From assembly GCF_963678635.1 (NCBI RefSeq), contig NC_087068.1, positions 11,910,027 to 11,974,026 on the forward strand: DNA of 64,000 nucleotides. Reading direction: 5' to 3'. Position numbers and translations under genes: made by a program. Positions 46,753 through 58,754 of the stretch are shown here, one piece after another. Position 1 is the first letter of the stretch. Each line of letters begins with the position of its first letter. This stretch comes from Symsagittifera roscoffensis. Its lineage: Eukaryota > Xenacoelomorpha > Acoela > Convolutidae. The notes under the pieces are model-generated. The model saw only the letters and a program-made list of their open reading frames with translations. It searched no databases and was not told the origin of the DNA.

Positions 46753-48370
46753 ATATTTTTTGGATATTTTTCAGAAAAACTTTGGAAATAAAAACTTCAA
46801 ATTTCAAAAAAAAACTGTTGTTCAAATTGCCTATTTTACCAAAAATATCGCATATACCTGAGGTGTAGTTTTTCATTCAGATACATTTAACAACCCACGC
46901 AGAAAAAAAAACGATACTATTTTGAAAGACCTTTTTTGTAATTTTTAGGACTATGGTCGGAACGTTCTGTGCTATTTGCTTTTTTGTGACTATTCTTGTT
47001 TTTTTGCAGAGTTGAAGGGGGAGAACATATGGATTTTTCTTCTACTATCCTTGCAAATAGTCATGTCTTATTCAACTTATTGAAAAATGTTCTCAAAAAT
47101 TTACTGAAAAAACAGAATTGATAGAGTTATCTAAGCAATTACAAGCTTACAAATGCAATCTCGCATACAAAAATGTAGAACCAATTTTAATTGCGCGGTT
47201 TTATGAAATGCATAGTTAATACAGAATCAAATTTCAGATTCCATACATAGCCGAGGAGGGTATTCAACAGTAGGTCAATTGGGGTGGGGTTTAGATTGCG
47301 CGGCTGATCCCGACTCGGTTGTGCGTGTGTGTGTTTGTGTGCAGAAGTGTAAATGAAATAACCTATAAGCAGATAACCATCGATACTTTGTATCTTTACT
47401 GATATCTTTTCCAAGCTCAAGGATTGATACAAATATCTTTTTCAAAGCTGATCGCAGAATATAATTCACTTTTTTGCATGCTTTGACCTAATTTCCGGTA
47501 CTCACATTCACACTGCATGGTTTCCTGCATGGATAAAAAGATTTCAGTTCAGCGGAAACGGAATAGCCTTTCTTAGTGGCAAACACTCGAAACAATCAAA
47601 CTACTTATGTTTTCAATTCGGCATTCCTATATCCGTTCACTTGTCTAGACTGGTTTCTTTTGATTTTACCGGCACGTTTGTCACTTTGATTTCAAACCTT
47701 CTTTTTTCATTCATACCAGGAAACAAAGAAACCGTGAAATTTTATTTTAAAGCGGATTCTAGCTTCTCACAGAAGTAAGGTAAAAATTAAATTTGCAATT
47801 TTATTTTTGAAATTGAGAGCAGCCATAATTTTTCACAAATTTTTGGGATTATCTTGCAGTAATCGATATATCTATCTTCACTTAAAAATATTATATAGAT
47901 ACGATATTATACTCCCCTGTAAGTGTGTGCGTGCCTATGTGTGAGTGCGTGTGCGTATTGGTGGGTGAGGGCGTTGCGATTAGCGTTTGTGCATACGGTG
48001 CTGATTTAAATTATCCGGACAAAACGAACAAAACTTGAATTTTCAAACGCGTTTTTCTCAAATTGGGTTAAGATTAGACAAAAAGTGAAGAGGACAAAAA
48101 TTGCTTAGAATTTCACCAGAATTATTATGGTGCCATTTTTTCTCCGAAATTCTCAACAAAAACTTTACCCCAAAAATGGGTCATTTTGGCTTTTTTCAAT
48201 TAATCGAGAATTACGCTGAAACTACTTGGTTAATTGATAAAAAAATATTTCATAGGAAGCCTCTTACGCAGCTCAACAAAGTTTAAGAAGGGTTAAATCT
48301 CCAAAAATTAGTATAAATTAAAAAATTTTCACTTGATAGTCAATAAATGTGATTTTTACATATAAAACCC
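46753..48370. other. AT-rich intergenic DNA with GT-rich tracts
   Basis: No gene seen. GT-rich simple repeats lie at 47319-47342 and 47921-47975. An ATGGTCGGAAC motif at 46953-46963 is the inverse of the GTTCCGACCAT end of the reverse repeat copy at 45815. Confidence 0.45.
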
Positions 48371-48570
48371 NNNNNNNNNNNNNNNNNNNNNNNNNNNNNN
48401 NNNNNNNNNNNNNNNNNNNNNNNNNNNNNNNNNNNNNNNNNNNNNNNNNNNNNNNNNNNNNNNNNNNNNNNNNNNNNNNNNNNNNNNNNNNNNNNNNNNN
48501 NNNNNNNNNNNNNNNNNNNNNNNNNNNNNNNNNNNNNNNNNNNNNNNNNNNNNNNNNNNNNNNNNNNNNN
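48371..48570. other. Assembly gap, 200 N
   Basis: Exactly 200 undetermined bases; the true length may differ. It falls inside the integrase region of the Gypsy element, whose remaining part does not reappear on the other side. Confidence 1.
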
Positions 48571-48581
48571 GTGCCATCTGA

Positions 48582-49193
48582 CTATTGAGCGTGTATGTCT
48601 GAGAGCCACACATGTTGACACAGATTCAACATAGCTGCTGACTCAGGATGGGGTAAGGGTATGCTGTCTAACACTGTCCGTCGTAGTTGAGCCGGAATCA
48701 TTTTTCTTTTGTCAACCAGGAGAAGCAGTCTTCTCGCACATGCAGTCTGTTCGTAATATTGAAACATTATTGTCCGTACGAAATCTTGATTGCCTCCCAG
48801 TCGCGTTTCTTGAGAGAAATTGAGAAGTGGTCGTACGTTTCGGTCTTTTTTGGTAGAGGCGGCGTTGAATATCACTCCGAGAACTTTCAGCAGTTTCCCG
48901 CAAAAATGTGGCGTGTCCTCTTCGAATTCGGTGTTCGTACCCTGTTTAAGTGTGGCGACTAGCCCTTCTGTGATCAAGTTGTGACCGACCTCTTGAAGTG
49001 TAAGCTGCGTGTTTTTGATGGTAGAGGATTCGATGTTTGGTATCAATTTCTCGTTGCTACACTGTATTGGGTCCACGCGGCTTACACAGTACTCATACAT
49101 TTCGTGTACTTCGACGGAGAGTTCTGTCTGTCTGTAAAGATTTTTGCTGTGCTGTTCTGTCTGTCTTCTGTTTTGTCTGTCTTCTGTCTGCAA
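48582..49193 (-). pseudogene. Gypsy integrase N-terminal part
   Basis: A 203-codon open stretch, the longest intact one in the element. Its end has the zinc-binding histidines of integrase (PLPHPESAAML, then WLSDIH, at about 48648 and 48592). The matching cysteines and the D-D-E core would follow but the frame stops at a TAG just before the gap. The N-terminal part includes residues from an expanded CTGT repeat, which has probably lengthened it. Confidence 0.75.
49121..49191 (+). repeat. CTGT-rich microsatellite inside the Gypsy remnant
   Basis: Repeated CTGTCTGT, CTGTCTTCTG and related units. On the element's strand this adds a run of DRQ/TEDRQ-type codons ahead of the integrase zinc-binding part. 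Confidence 0.85.
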
Positions 49194-49523
49194 AGATTGT
49201 GCTGCACTCTTCTTATTTGTCGATATCGAGTTAGTTTTGGTGTTGAATTTCTTGTCGCTGAAAACAATTTTTGGGAAGAACGACTGTTTTCTAGGTGGGT
49301 TTACGAGTAGCTCTAGGGTTTTTGACTTCTGTTGGCGGAGGCGTATTTGTTGATTGTGATTTTGCTGTTATCCGGGGCTCTCAAAACTAGATATTCTTCG
49401 CTTATGCCAGCGTGGATCGGACAAGCTCTCCTCCCGGTCCGATTCACCTGCTTCTTGAATCGGGGGTGGTAAGGTCGTCCAGGAGACAACGACCCTTGAA
49501 TCCTTTTTAGTCCATTCGAAGTC

Positions 49524-49832
49524 TCATTTTTTTGCAGAGTTTTGCACTAAATGAATGAATTTGGGAGAGTGTTGACTGCATTTTTTGCCTGACTGAGTTT
49601 GATTTCCTTTTGTGACGAGATGATTCAATTTAAGCGTTTCAATATGACCGCTTTTAGAATTGGCGGAATGTACGAGGTTTGAGTGAGATTTTGGAGAGCT
49701 TTTTAGCGTTCTTTTGTTTTCCGCGCTCTTTTTGATCAGCCGATATAAAGCTTTGTTCTGATTGGCTAGGTTGTTCAGTATGTTGTTGTCAATAATCTCA
49801 AGATTGTTCATGATTGAGTTAATTGATGCCAC
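49524..49832 (-). pseudogene. Linker between Gypsy RNase H and integrase
   Basis: A 102-codon open stretch directly after RNase H, hydrophilic, Lys/Ser/Asn-rich, starting MASINSIMNN. It is preceded in frame by a DEEF-like motif often seen after the RNase H domain in this superfamily. No catalytic residues. Confidence 0.45.
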
Positions 49833-49959
49833 TACAAATTCCTCGTCGCACGCGCCAATATGGCTGATCCCACCGTGCCATATAATCTTTTAATCCCATT
49901 TTATTTCCCGCCAGATATTTTATGTCAAAATTAAAGGTCTCCCATTAGCCATTCAATCC

Positions 49960-50300
49960 ATCGGTTTAGCTTGCTCTCGTTGATTTGTGATATTTCGCTT
50001 GCTTTTAAAGCGCTGATCCAAGCTTGGTGATCTATGATGACGTTAAATTTTGCCGTATAGAAAAACTTTGAAGTGTTCGATGGCCCAAACTACCCCTAGT
50101 AGTTCAAGCTTGTTAACAGAGTACTTTTCTTTTGAAGAATTTAGGAAACGTGGCACATTGGCTATGGCCACTCAACCCTCAAGAGAGTTTTGCTTCAACT
50201 CTGCGCATGGTCCGGATGTGGTTGCATCGCAGACCTCGCGGGTATCTATGTTTTGATCAAATATTCTGTGTAATTTCTGAAACTAAGTTTAGAATGTTAT
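49960..50300 (-). pseudogene. Gypsy RNase H remnant
   Basis: In one frame near 50050-50099 the peptide LGVVWAIEHFKVFLYG matches the RNase H helix that carries the Glu of the active site. It is followed near 50010-50040 by IIDHQAW, where the Asp-His pair of the fold sits. In-frame stops occur between these motifs and upstream. Confidence 0.8.
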
Positions 50301-50419
50301 TGAAAGCTACGTTTTGTTCAGGTTTCCATGCGAGTGGTTTTTTTCTTTCTGTGTTCATTAAAATTGAGTGGAGGGTGGCGCCGGTTTAAGCTAAATTGGG
50401 AACGTAACGTGTGAGATGA

Positions 50420-51000
50420 TGTATAGAGCCCACGAAGCTTTTCAGTTGTTTGTAAGTGTTTAGTGGTGTTAATTTTTCCAAAGGCTCTCGTTTCTTTACT
50501 AGTGGTTATGATGATTTGCTGTTGACGATGTATATTAGTCATAAAAGTTGTTTACATGCAAACTTACACTTTTCCAATGATTTTGCGAGGTTTTATGTGT
50601 CTAGTTTTTGTAGAACTGTTTGTAATTTTTCTTTAGGTAGTTCGAGTGATCCCTTCGTTATTGTCAAATTGTGGTTCGAATAAGGGTATGTATACGAGCA
50701 GTTCTTGAGAACCAGATCAATTGCTTTTTGAAATTCGTGGGTATATTTTGGCCATAGAAGCTGGACTGGAATTGGTAATTCCCAGTGGCGTTGTCTTCGA
50801 TGAGACCAAAATTACATTGCTCTCTGGTATGTTTGTCCAACGGAATTTGTGAATATACGTACCGTAGATTGAGCGTGGAGAATAGTGTTTGTTGAGTTTT
50901 ATCTGATTTTACCACCTGTGCAATATTGTTCAAGTGGAGATCTATGTTTGTCATTTGATATTTTTTGTGGGTAAATCTTTTTAGAATCTAGTGGCAATTT
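50420..51000 (-). pseudogene. Gypsy reverse transcriptase remnant, catalytic box lost
   Basis: The palm segment is recognisable near 50835-50885 (STLNLRYVYSQIPLD, the motif around the first catalytic Asp, here Asn). The Y-x-D-D box near 50671-50682 reads YSNH, so both catalytic aspartates are gone. The thumb region that follows keeps a KCKFACKQ segment. A frameshift separates the first palm part from the box. The connection segment near 50390-50440 (FVGSIHHLTRYVPN) leads into RNase H. This copy cannot be active. Confidence 0.85.
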
Positions 51001-51849
51001 GACTGTTTGATCCTTCTTACGGTTATTACGATTGGGCTAATAAACTGCCTATCCGATCATTGATCCAATTTGATGGTGTTTTTTTGATCAATTGGTTTGT
51101 TCAGTTTTTTGTCAACTCTTTCTTGCAAATGTATTGAATTTTGTGGTCCTTTTTATTGAATCGGGGTTGTGTCTTTGCTAAATTGTTTTCGCAGTACGTG
51201 ATTTTTTGATTTTCCAATTCATATACACAACTGTTTGAAAATGTTTTTGACCCAGTGTTTCAGTTCTGTGTTTGATTCTTCCGTTTCTCGTATGTTTAGC
51301 ATTTGGTATTTTTTTGCTTTTTCTTGAACCAATCTTATTCCGATTTATGGTAAAAATTTTCTGCCTATTATATTTGTTTTGGATCATCCACTATGAGTAA
51401 TGGTGCTGAGGGTATCGTCGTGCCTCCGGATTCTAGTGCGATAATAAGTCTTTCTATAAGACAATGTAATTGCCGTTAAAACATGCCAATTTTGTTGCCG
51501 CGACTTCCTGTGGGATATATCTGAATATCATTGATTTGTCATTTTTCTGTAGTCGAAGTGCTTTTCTTTGTTTATGAATGGCATGGGGCTTCCCAATCAA
51601 TTATGGCAATTATGGACTCCAGGTTTGTTTGCAATTTAACAATGTGTCCGTTGAAGTCACCTCCGGTCAATGTGACTGAGTTTTTACTTCAAACGCTTCC
51701 GATACTGCCATTTCTGAAAAATTATCATGTTGGAATTCTTCCAGTCCGTTGATGGATGTGAAGTCCGCAAACGCAACTCATTTTCTGTCGTTTCGTTGAT
51801 ATCCTCTACTTCTTCTTGTTTTTCTTCGTCCCTATCTTCTAGATAGTTG

Positions 51850-52955
51850 ACGTTCGTAGATCTGCATACTTTTGCAAAATGGCTTCACTTTACGCATTTT
51901 GAGCAAACTTTGATTTTTGCTGGGCACGATAGTAAGTGGTTTGGGCCGAATTGTCTGTCGCACTAAAATCCTTGCTTATGCTGTGAGTTATAGGGGTGTT
52001 GTTGGCCCATTGTATTTCAAATTCCTCGTGCTATACGGTCGTCAGCGGAATCCGCCATCGCCTCTTTTTGTACATTGTTAGTTTGTGGATCTACCTCTAC
52101 CTCGCGAGTTAAAATAATGTAGCGTTTTGTTTTTGTTGTTGTTGTTGATGATGTTCATCTGACTGGGTTTGTCTTCATTGTTCGACTGTCTTCGATCCAT
52201 TTTTCTCGACGAATTGCATATTATTTTGCATCTCGATGACTTCGTGTTTCGGCTAGTAGCTCTTCCGCTATTTTTCATTATGCACATGAGCAGTGAACAT
52301 GTCTCTAACCCACTCATCTTCTCGGTCTTTGCATCGGCTCGTGAAGTTAATTCTACCAGGTCCGCATGGAGTTGTTCTAAGCTTTCGTGTTTCTTTTGTT
52401 TTTGACAATTAAAAGTTTATATTTCAAACGCTATGATCCTTGTTGTCACGAAAATGTCCACTAATAGTGTCCTGAGGTCTCTTGTTGGTTTTTGTACTGT
52501 ACAGATTAAGACTTGGCCTTATCTGTTATACTTGTCGCTGTCTTCACGCGCCGACGCATAGAAATAAGTAACTCCGGACTTTCGCATCACCTTCATCCCA
52601 CAATACGCCTGTTTCTCTTGCTTTTTTAACTCTGGTTTCCCAACCGACTAACTTCTCTTGATTTTTTACCTCGCATTTTTTTTTCTTTGCTTCTGTTTCA
52701 CCAGATATTTCGAGTACCAACATGGGTTCTGCGAGCTCGATTAGTGCAGGTCTAGCTCTTAGTAGGTTTCTGACATCTTTATTACATCTTACATCTTATT
52801 ACATCTTACATCTGACATATTACATCTTTTGCGAAAACTGCAGTCTCGTGCATCGCTGCCCGTTTAGACCAATCTATTGGTAGTTCAGCTGGCGTTTGTT
52901 CCCTGAATGGATTGATATTTAACGGATTTTTTTAATATCCTGCTGGCTGCGCCAT
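51850..52955 (-). pseudogene. Gypsy gag remnant with CCHC zinc knuckles
   Basis: The likely start codon at 52955-52953 is followed after seven codons by a stop, next to an A run that may mark a frameshift. Near 51863-51963 the deduced peptide has a knuckle of the form C-x2-C-x4-H-x4-C (CSKCVKWSHFAKVC) preceded by a second, imperfect one, the nucleic-acid-binding part of a gag protein. Between these points the frame is broken by many stops, and a short ATTACATCTT-type simple repeat (52786-52836) has expanded inside it. A part just after the knuckles is rich in Glu and Asn. Function is lost. Confidence 0.8.
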
Positions 52956-53450
52956 TTTATGGTTAAAGTTTATCAATCCGTGCAAAATGGCACTTATTTT
53001 GCCGAAATCATTAGGTGTGCCTTGTTGTGGAAAGTTGGAACACTCATTGAAGTGATTGGCTGAGATTCTTTAGGCGCTGAGGCATTGTTGCTACCAAAAA
53101 TTTTGAAAAGTATTTGAAGAAATTTATCTCATCGACACTAATTATCGGAGCGTATATTTAGTTTCCAGATGCCAATAAAAATTTTTTTGCCGCATTCTTG
53201 TCTAACTGAAAATTTGGCTCAGCAATCATTTTACCGTTTAAACTAACGGAAAAACTTCAAATTTTGTTTTTCCAAATCAAGAAAAGATGTTCACTTTTGA
53301 TAAAACAATATTCGGTCCCGGTACAAAAAAGGAAATTTTTTCTCTATAGTGATTTAAGTTTTTTCACGACAATTGGTCAGATTACTTGTATAAAGTTTTC
53401 ACGACAATTGGTCAGATTAAAAACTACCAAAGACATATAACTTCTATTTT
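52956..53450. other. Flank of the Gypsy remnant; LTR not identified
   Basis: The 5' LTR and primer binding site should be here but I found no matching direct repeat in the window. A 24-bp phrase (CACGACAATTGGTCAGATTA plus flanks) occurs twice at 53356 and 53399. Confidence 0.4.
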
Positions 53451-54135
53451 TTCTTCAAACCAAGTTAAATTCAGAATTTCCAGATTTCGGTCAACTGTTC
53501 TAAAAGCATAGTTAATCTAGCCAGTGCTGATTTTAAAAACAAAATACTTTTCTTAAAGCGTCATTTTGTTTTCTCAGGAATCCGAATAATTGCTAATTTC
53601 GAATAGACAAAACCTAATCAACAAACTCGAAGCAGTTCAGATGAAAAACTTTCAGGACCTTGAGCTTTTTCTACTGTCTTTCAAGAATAATTTTGCCGCT
53701 TTTGTAAAGAGTGACAGAACTACTGTGAAACAATAACTTTTATTCTGAGTTTTTGATCGGCAAAATCTTCCAAGTATTTTTGTAATAAAGTATTTAGATT
53801 TTAACTCCACGCCTTGATATTTCACTGGGTCAAAAAAATTTTTCATATAATATAAACTTCCTCTTGTTTTTTGTAATTCTTTTTTATCTCTTTAGGTTCT
53901 CAAGTTTTTCACCAAGTTGAAAAATAAGATCTAGAGCTCAATATTAACAGTTATCTTATCTACATGTGTTATCTTAAAAATATCAAAAAGATTTTTAAAG
54001 AATTGAAATTTTCAAAAAAAAATTCATCATGCGCTGTTTTACAAATTTACTATCAACCGTTAAAAAGGCTTCAATAAAGCTTAAAAACAATAGAATGAAG
54101 CTCAAGGCTCCAAAAAATTTTACCCAAAATGTTTA
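53451..54135 (+). repeat. 1-kb tandem repeat, copy 1 with internal deletion
   Basis: Starts TTCTTCAAACCAAG like the next copies but is about 344 bp shorter. The part between CGAATAGACAAA and AGATGAAAAACTTTC is nearly all missing. Confidence 0.9.
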
Positions 54136-55164
54136 TTCTTCAAACCAAGTTAAATTCAGAACTTCCAGATTTCGGTCAACTGTTCTAAAAGCATAGTTAT
54201 TCTAGCCAGTGCTGATTTTTAAAAAAATTGCTTTTCTTAAAGCGTCATTTTGTTTTCTCAGGAATCTGATTAATTGCTAATTTCGAATAGACAAACTCTA
54301 CTCAAATGAAAAAATTCACTTTTATGTAGTTTTAAGTATAATTTCCGAAAAGTTTCAAAAATGTTTCGAAGTCATTATCACTTCAACTTTCCACAACTAA
54401 AATTTTTTATGGGGAAAGCATTTTCAATGTTAAAATTTTTCCATTTTTCACAGTTTGAATTTTTCATTTTCCTCTATTTTTTGTGACCTGCAAGTGTATT
54501 TGACACACAAAAAATTCAGAATGAAATTCACTCATCGTGCGCTGTCTTACAATTGTACTGCCACCCGTTACAAGCGCGAAATAAAAGCCTAAAAAACTAA
54601 AAACAATCAAGGCTCCAGTAGTCTGAAGTGTGTTTTTTCAACGCTCTTCAATGTGTCTGAAACAGTTTAGATGAAAAACTTTCAGGACCTTGAGCTTTTT
54701 CTACTGTCTTTCAAGAATAATTTTGCCGCTTTTGTAAAGAGTGACAGAACGACTGTGAAACAATAATTTTTATTCTGAGTTTTTGATCGGCAAAATCTTC
54801 CAAGTATTTTTGTAATAAATATTTAGATTTTAACTCCAGGCCTTGATATTTCACTGGGTCAAAAAATTTTTTCATATAATATAAACTTCCTCTTTTTTTT
54901 TGTAATTCTTTTTGATCTCTTTAGGTTCTCAAGTTTTTCACCAAGTTGAAAAATAAAATCTAGAGCTCAATAATAACAGTTATTTTATCTACATGTGTTA
55001 TCTTAAAAATATCAAAAAGATTTTTAAAGAATTGAAGTTTTCAAAATAAAATTCATCTTGCGCTGTTTTACAATTTTACTATCAACCGTTAAAAAGGCTT
55101 CAATAAAGCTTAAAAACAATAGAAAGAAGCTCAAGGCTCCAAAAAATTTTACCCAAAATGTTTA
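54136..55164 (+). repeat. 1-kb tandem repeat, copy 2 (1,029 bp)
   Basis: Full unit. It contains two diverged half-units of about 500 bp, each with a TGCGCTGT(C/T)TTACAA phrase followed by AAACAAT(C/A) and CAAGGCTCC, showing the unit is an old dimer. No coding frame. Confidence 0.95.
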
Positions 55165-56190
55165 TTCTTCAAACCAAGTTAAATTCAGAACTTCCAGATT
55201 TCGGTCAACTGTTCTAAAAGCATAGTTATTCTAGCCAGTGCTGATTTTTAAAAAAAATTGTTTTTCTTAAAGCGTGATTTTGTTTTCTCAGGAATCTGAT
55301 TAATTGCTAATTTCGAATAGACAAACTCTAATCAAATGAAAAATTCACTTTTATGTAGTTTTAAGTATAATTTCCAAAAAGTTTCAAAAATGTTTCGAAG
55401 TCATTATCACTTCAACTTTCCACAACTAAAATGTTTTATGGGGAAAGCACTTTCAATGTTAAAATTTTTCCATTTTTCACAGTTTGAATTTTTCATTTTC
55501 ATCTTTTTTTTGTGACCTGCAAGTGTATTTGACACACAAAAAATTCAGAATGAAATTCACTCATCGTGCGCTGTCTTACAATTGTACTGCCACCCGTTAC
55601 AAGCGCGAAATAAAAGCCTAAAAAACTAAAAACAATCAAGGCTCCAGTAGTCTGAAGTCTGTTTTTTCAACGCTCTTCAACGTGTCTGAAACAGTTTAGA
55701 TGAAAAACTTTCAGGACCTTGAGCTTTTTCTACTGTCTTTCAAGAATAATTTTGCCGCTTTTGTAAAGAGTGACAGAACGACTGTGAAACAATAATTTTT
55801 ATTCTGAGTTTTTGATCGGCAAAATCTTCCAAGTATTTTTGTAATAAATATTTAGATTTTAACTCCAGGCCTTGATATTTCACTGGGTCAAAAAAAATTT
55901 TCATATAATATAAACTTCCCCTTATTTTTTGTAATTCTTTTTTATCTCTTTAGGTTCTCAAGTTTTTCACCAAGTTGAAAAATAAAATCTAGAGCTCAAT
56001 AATAACAGTTATCTTATCTACATGTGTTATCTTAAAAATATCAAAAAGATTTTTAAAGAATTGAAGTTTTCAAAATAAAATTCATCTTGCGCTATTTTAC
56101 AATTTTACTATCAACCGTTAAAAGGGCTTCAATAAAGCTTAAAAACAATAGAAAGAAGCTCAAGGCTCTAAGAAGTTTTACCCAAAATGT
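55165..56190 (+). repeat. 1-kb tandem repeat, copy 3
   Basis: Near-identical to copy 2, with few substitutions and small indels. Confidence 0.95.
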
Positions 56191-56770
56191 TTCAGAGAAG
56201 TTGAAGAGAGTCTGAAGTGTGTTTTCCCGATGCTCTTGAAAGTGTCTCAAGTAATATAGGGGCAAAAAATTCTGGGGACATTGAGCTATTTTACTGTCTT
56301 TTTCTACCATTTTTGTCGCATTTGTAATTGGTGACAGAAGTCAGCGCTCGATGATTTTTATTCTGAGTTTCTGATCGGCAATTATTCATCTAAAGTTTTT
56401 TTTTGATAAAGTATTTAAATGACATAATTATCGTTTTAACTCCGGGCTTTGATATTTCACTTGATGAAATTTTTTTTTTTCAAATTTTATCAATTTCTTC
56501 TTGTTTTTTTTTTAACTCTACTGTTTCACCTCTTAAGGTTTTCAAGATTTTTTCACCAAGTGAAGTATGAAGGCCTGGAGTTTGCTTCTAATATCCTTGC
56601 CCCAAAAGATTATTTGACAATTGAAATTTTCAGAATAAAGTTTATCGTGCGCTGTTTTACAGCCATACTGTCACATGTTACCAGGCGGCGAAAATAGCTG
56701 GAAAAGGCATCAGAAAAAGCTTAAGGTCATGAGACATTGTCACGTAAAATTCTTCAGATACATTGAAGAG
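56191..56770 (+). repeat. Diverged half-unit at the right edge of the tandem repeat
   Basis: Aligns with half of the unit from GTCTGAAGTGTGTTTT through TTTTATTCTGAGTTT and TCATCGGCAA-like phrases to GTGCGCTGTTTTACA and AAAAAGCTTAAGG, with much more divergence than copies 1-3. Edge decay is typical for arrays kept uniform by unequal exchange. Confidence 0.75.
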
Positions 56771-57219
56771 CTTTATCTTTACAGGATCGGGTTTGTAGGT
56801 GTCAAAACAGTAATCAAAAAGGTGGTACTGGTTTTGTGAATACATTTACATTACCTCCCTTCATGTTTTGAACATGTTTTATCTGTTTATTTTCCTCACT
56901 TGACTGGGAGGAGGACGTTCTCGGAAAAATTATTTTGATCGAACAATATGGACCGTAAATGAACGCAGTTTGCGAAAGAAGTGGTTCCAATTCAGGTCGA
57001 TTGCTCTGTTTAATTACACAAGGATATAACTTGTGTTATAGTATGAACTTTCTTTTTTTCCAACCTAAATTGCAAATATTGTTGCGATGCAGTTATTGCG
57101 ACAAAATCTGTTCATTTTGAAAGTGTTCATTTTGATCCAGCTATTAAGTACAGCGAATGCTAAGGGTATCATCACAGACTATTATATTAAAAATAGCCCT
57201 TTAGCTTCAAAGTATCATA

Positions 57220-57288
57220 AATCCGTAGCGTAGAGGTAGGCAAAGAGACCAGAAGCAAAATAAGAGGGTTCGAACCTGGGCAGGATTG
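57220..57288 (+). tRNA. Degenerate tRNA-like sequence
   Basis: A-box-like TAGCGTAGAGGTAGGC (57226-57241) and a near-perfect B box GGTTCGAACCT (57267-57277) lie at a tRNA-like distance. The outer five acceptor pairs form (AATCC with GGATT), but the inner pairs, T stem and anticodon stem do not. It is a pseudo-tRNA or SINE head; pol III recognition is conceivable. Confidence 0.4.
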
Positions 57289-58754
57289 GATGTTTTCAAT
57301 GAACTTTTCCATATACTAGTTAAAACGCCGAATTTTTGACTACTAATTCTACTAAAGGTCCCTTTTGACTATATCAGATACGTCATTTTTTTTTCAAATA
57401 ACTCGGGTACTGGAAAAACCTAACACTGAATTTTAAAAAAAATGAAACAATAAAAAAACATTATTTCTTCGCCGTTCTGTCATAATTCAATTCTGCTTGC
57501 AAGTAATGACATCTGTAACATCTAACAAATCTGATTGGTTGAAATTTTTTGATCATTTGGTCCCTCTATCATGAGAATACCCCCATCTTGTTTGCCACTC
57601 TCTATAAATGTCATCCCATCTTTTTCACGACATATCATCTTACATGGGCAGCTTTGATCATTAAAGGGGCACTACGCCTACAATTATTTTGCTATAACTA
57701 CATTTCAACGTACATTTCATTGCCCTCGCCCCTCCTCAAGCATTCGAACCCTTGCCGCCCAAAGGGTCCACCTTTTGGTAGTGTATAACACTCCCATTAA
57801 TGGCCGACCGACCCCAAAATTTTTCTAAAGTTCCCTTTGACGGCAAAATATACTAAACGTATTAAATAATTACTAAATATACTAAATATACTAAAAAGGG
57901 GAAAGAAGGCTCCAAAGGGTGAGAGCGTGCCGTCAAACCCTACTGAAAATTGCCAAAAATTGATTATGCCGTTTTCTATTTTTATTTTCATAAACAACCA
58001 CTCATCAAAAGTTTCAACCGTTTTTGAAAATCCGCCTCCTTCGAGAAAATCCGTGATCCGCTCCTTCGCATTGAGCATAGCTCATGCAACACTTGAACTC
58101 GCGTTACCTCCGTTGTTGTTTTGTTGTTGGCTCCCCCAACACTCACCCCTGGACTCCTTACGTGCTTTAAAAACTGCGTAATTACCATAGAACATAACCC
58201 AGCTACAACATGAAGTGCAGGGGCGGATTTCGAGATGGGTTGGTATCCCTTTTGCTAAATTCTAACAGGCCAAGCTTAAGTTTTAGCCAACCGACCCTCA
58301 ATTATTTCGGACGCCAAAATACACTGAATTCGACGGGAAAGCGAGCCCAAAAAAGTGCGCAAGGCGACCTGTTTAGCCGTTTTTTGGCGCGAAAAATGCG
58401 GCAAAATAGGTTCCTAATAAGGTTTTGATAGACCTTTGAAAATCATTTTATTCGAAACATTCTTTGAAAGTCTTCCTCCTCGAGAAAGTCCTCAATTTGC
58501 TCCCGAGGAAGATGTCATTAGGTAGACACCACCCGTAGACTTCCGCTAATCCTCTTGACACCCACTTTTGACAAAGTTAACCTAACCTACTTTCTAGGTA
58601 ATCGTGAGTGGTGCCCTTAGCGTTTGACCAATACAGCTGATAGAAAAAATCGGTGATGAATAATGAATGTATACTATAAATTCAATTCGTCAGTAAAATA
58701 CATCAGTACTTAGCACTTTCTGTGTTTTTGAAATTTATATTTGATTCAGCTGCA
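57289..58754. other. Intergenic DNA with a short diverged duplication
   Basis: No supported gene. Segments 58012-58070 and 58453-58507 resemble each other (CTCCTTCGAGAAAATCC and CTCCTCGAGAAAGTCC). On the minus strand they encode similar peptides (ITDFLEGGGF and IEDFLEEEDF). An ATACTAAA simple repeat lies at 57848-57896. Confidence 0.4.

Larger units (their letters stand above)
48571..52955 (-). mobile_element. Decayed Ty3/Gypsy-type LTR retrotransposon, 3' part missing at gap
   Basis: Reading on the minus strand, domains occur in Gypsy order: gag with zinc knuckles, an unresolved protease region, reverse transcriptase, RNase H, a linker, then the start of integrase at the assembly gap. Many stops and frameshifts interrupt every domain. 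I could not find LTRs: the 5' one should lie beyond 52955 and the 3' one beyond the gap. Composition is GC-richer than the surroundings, consistent with an old coding insertion. Confidence 0.9.

Noticed and set aside
48340-48621. Open frames across the N gap
   Set aside because: Undetermined bases were read as unknown residues; there is no sequence evidence.
52956-53450. Candidate 5' LTR of the Gypsy element
   Set aside because: No matching direct repeat or clear TG...CA ends and primer binding site could be found within the window.
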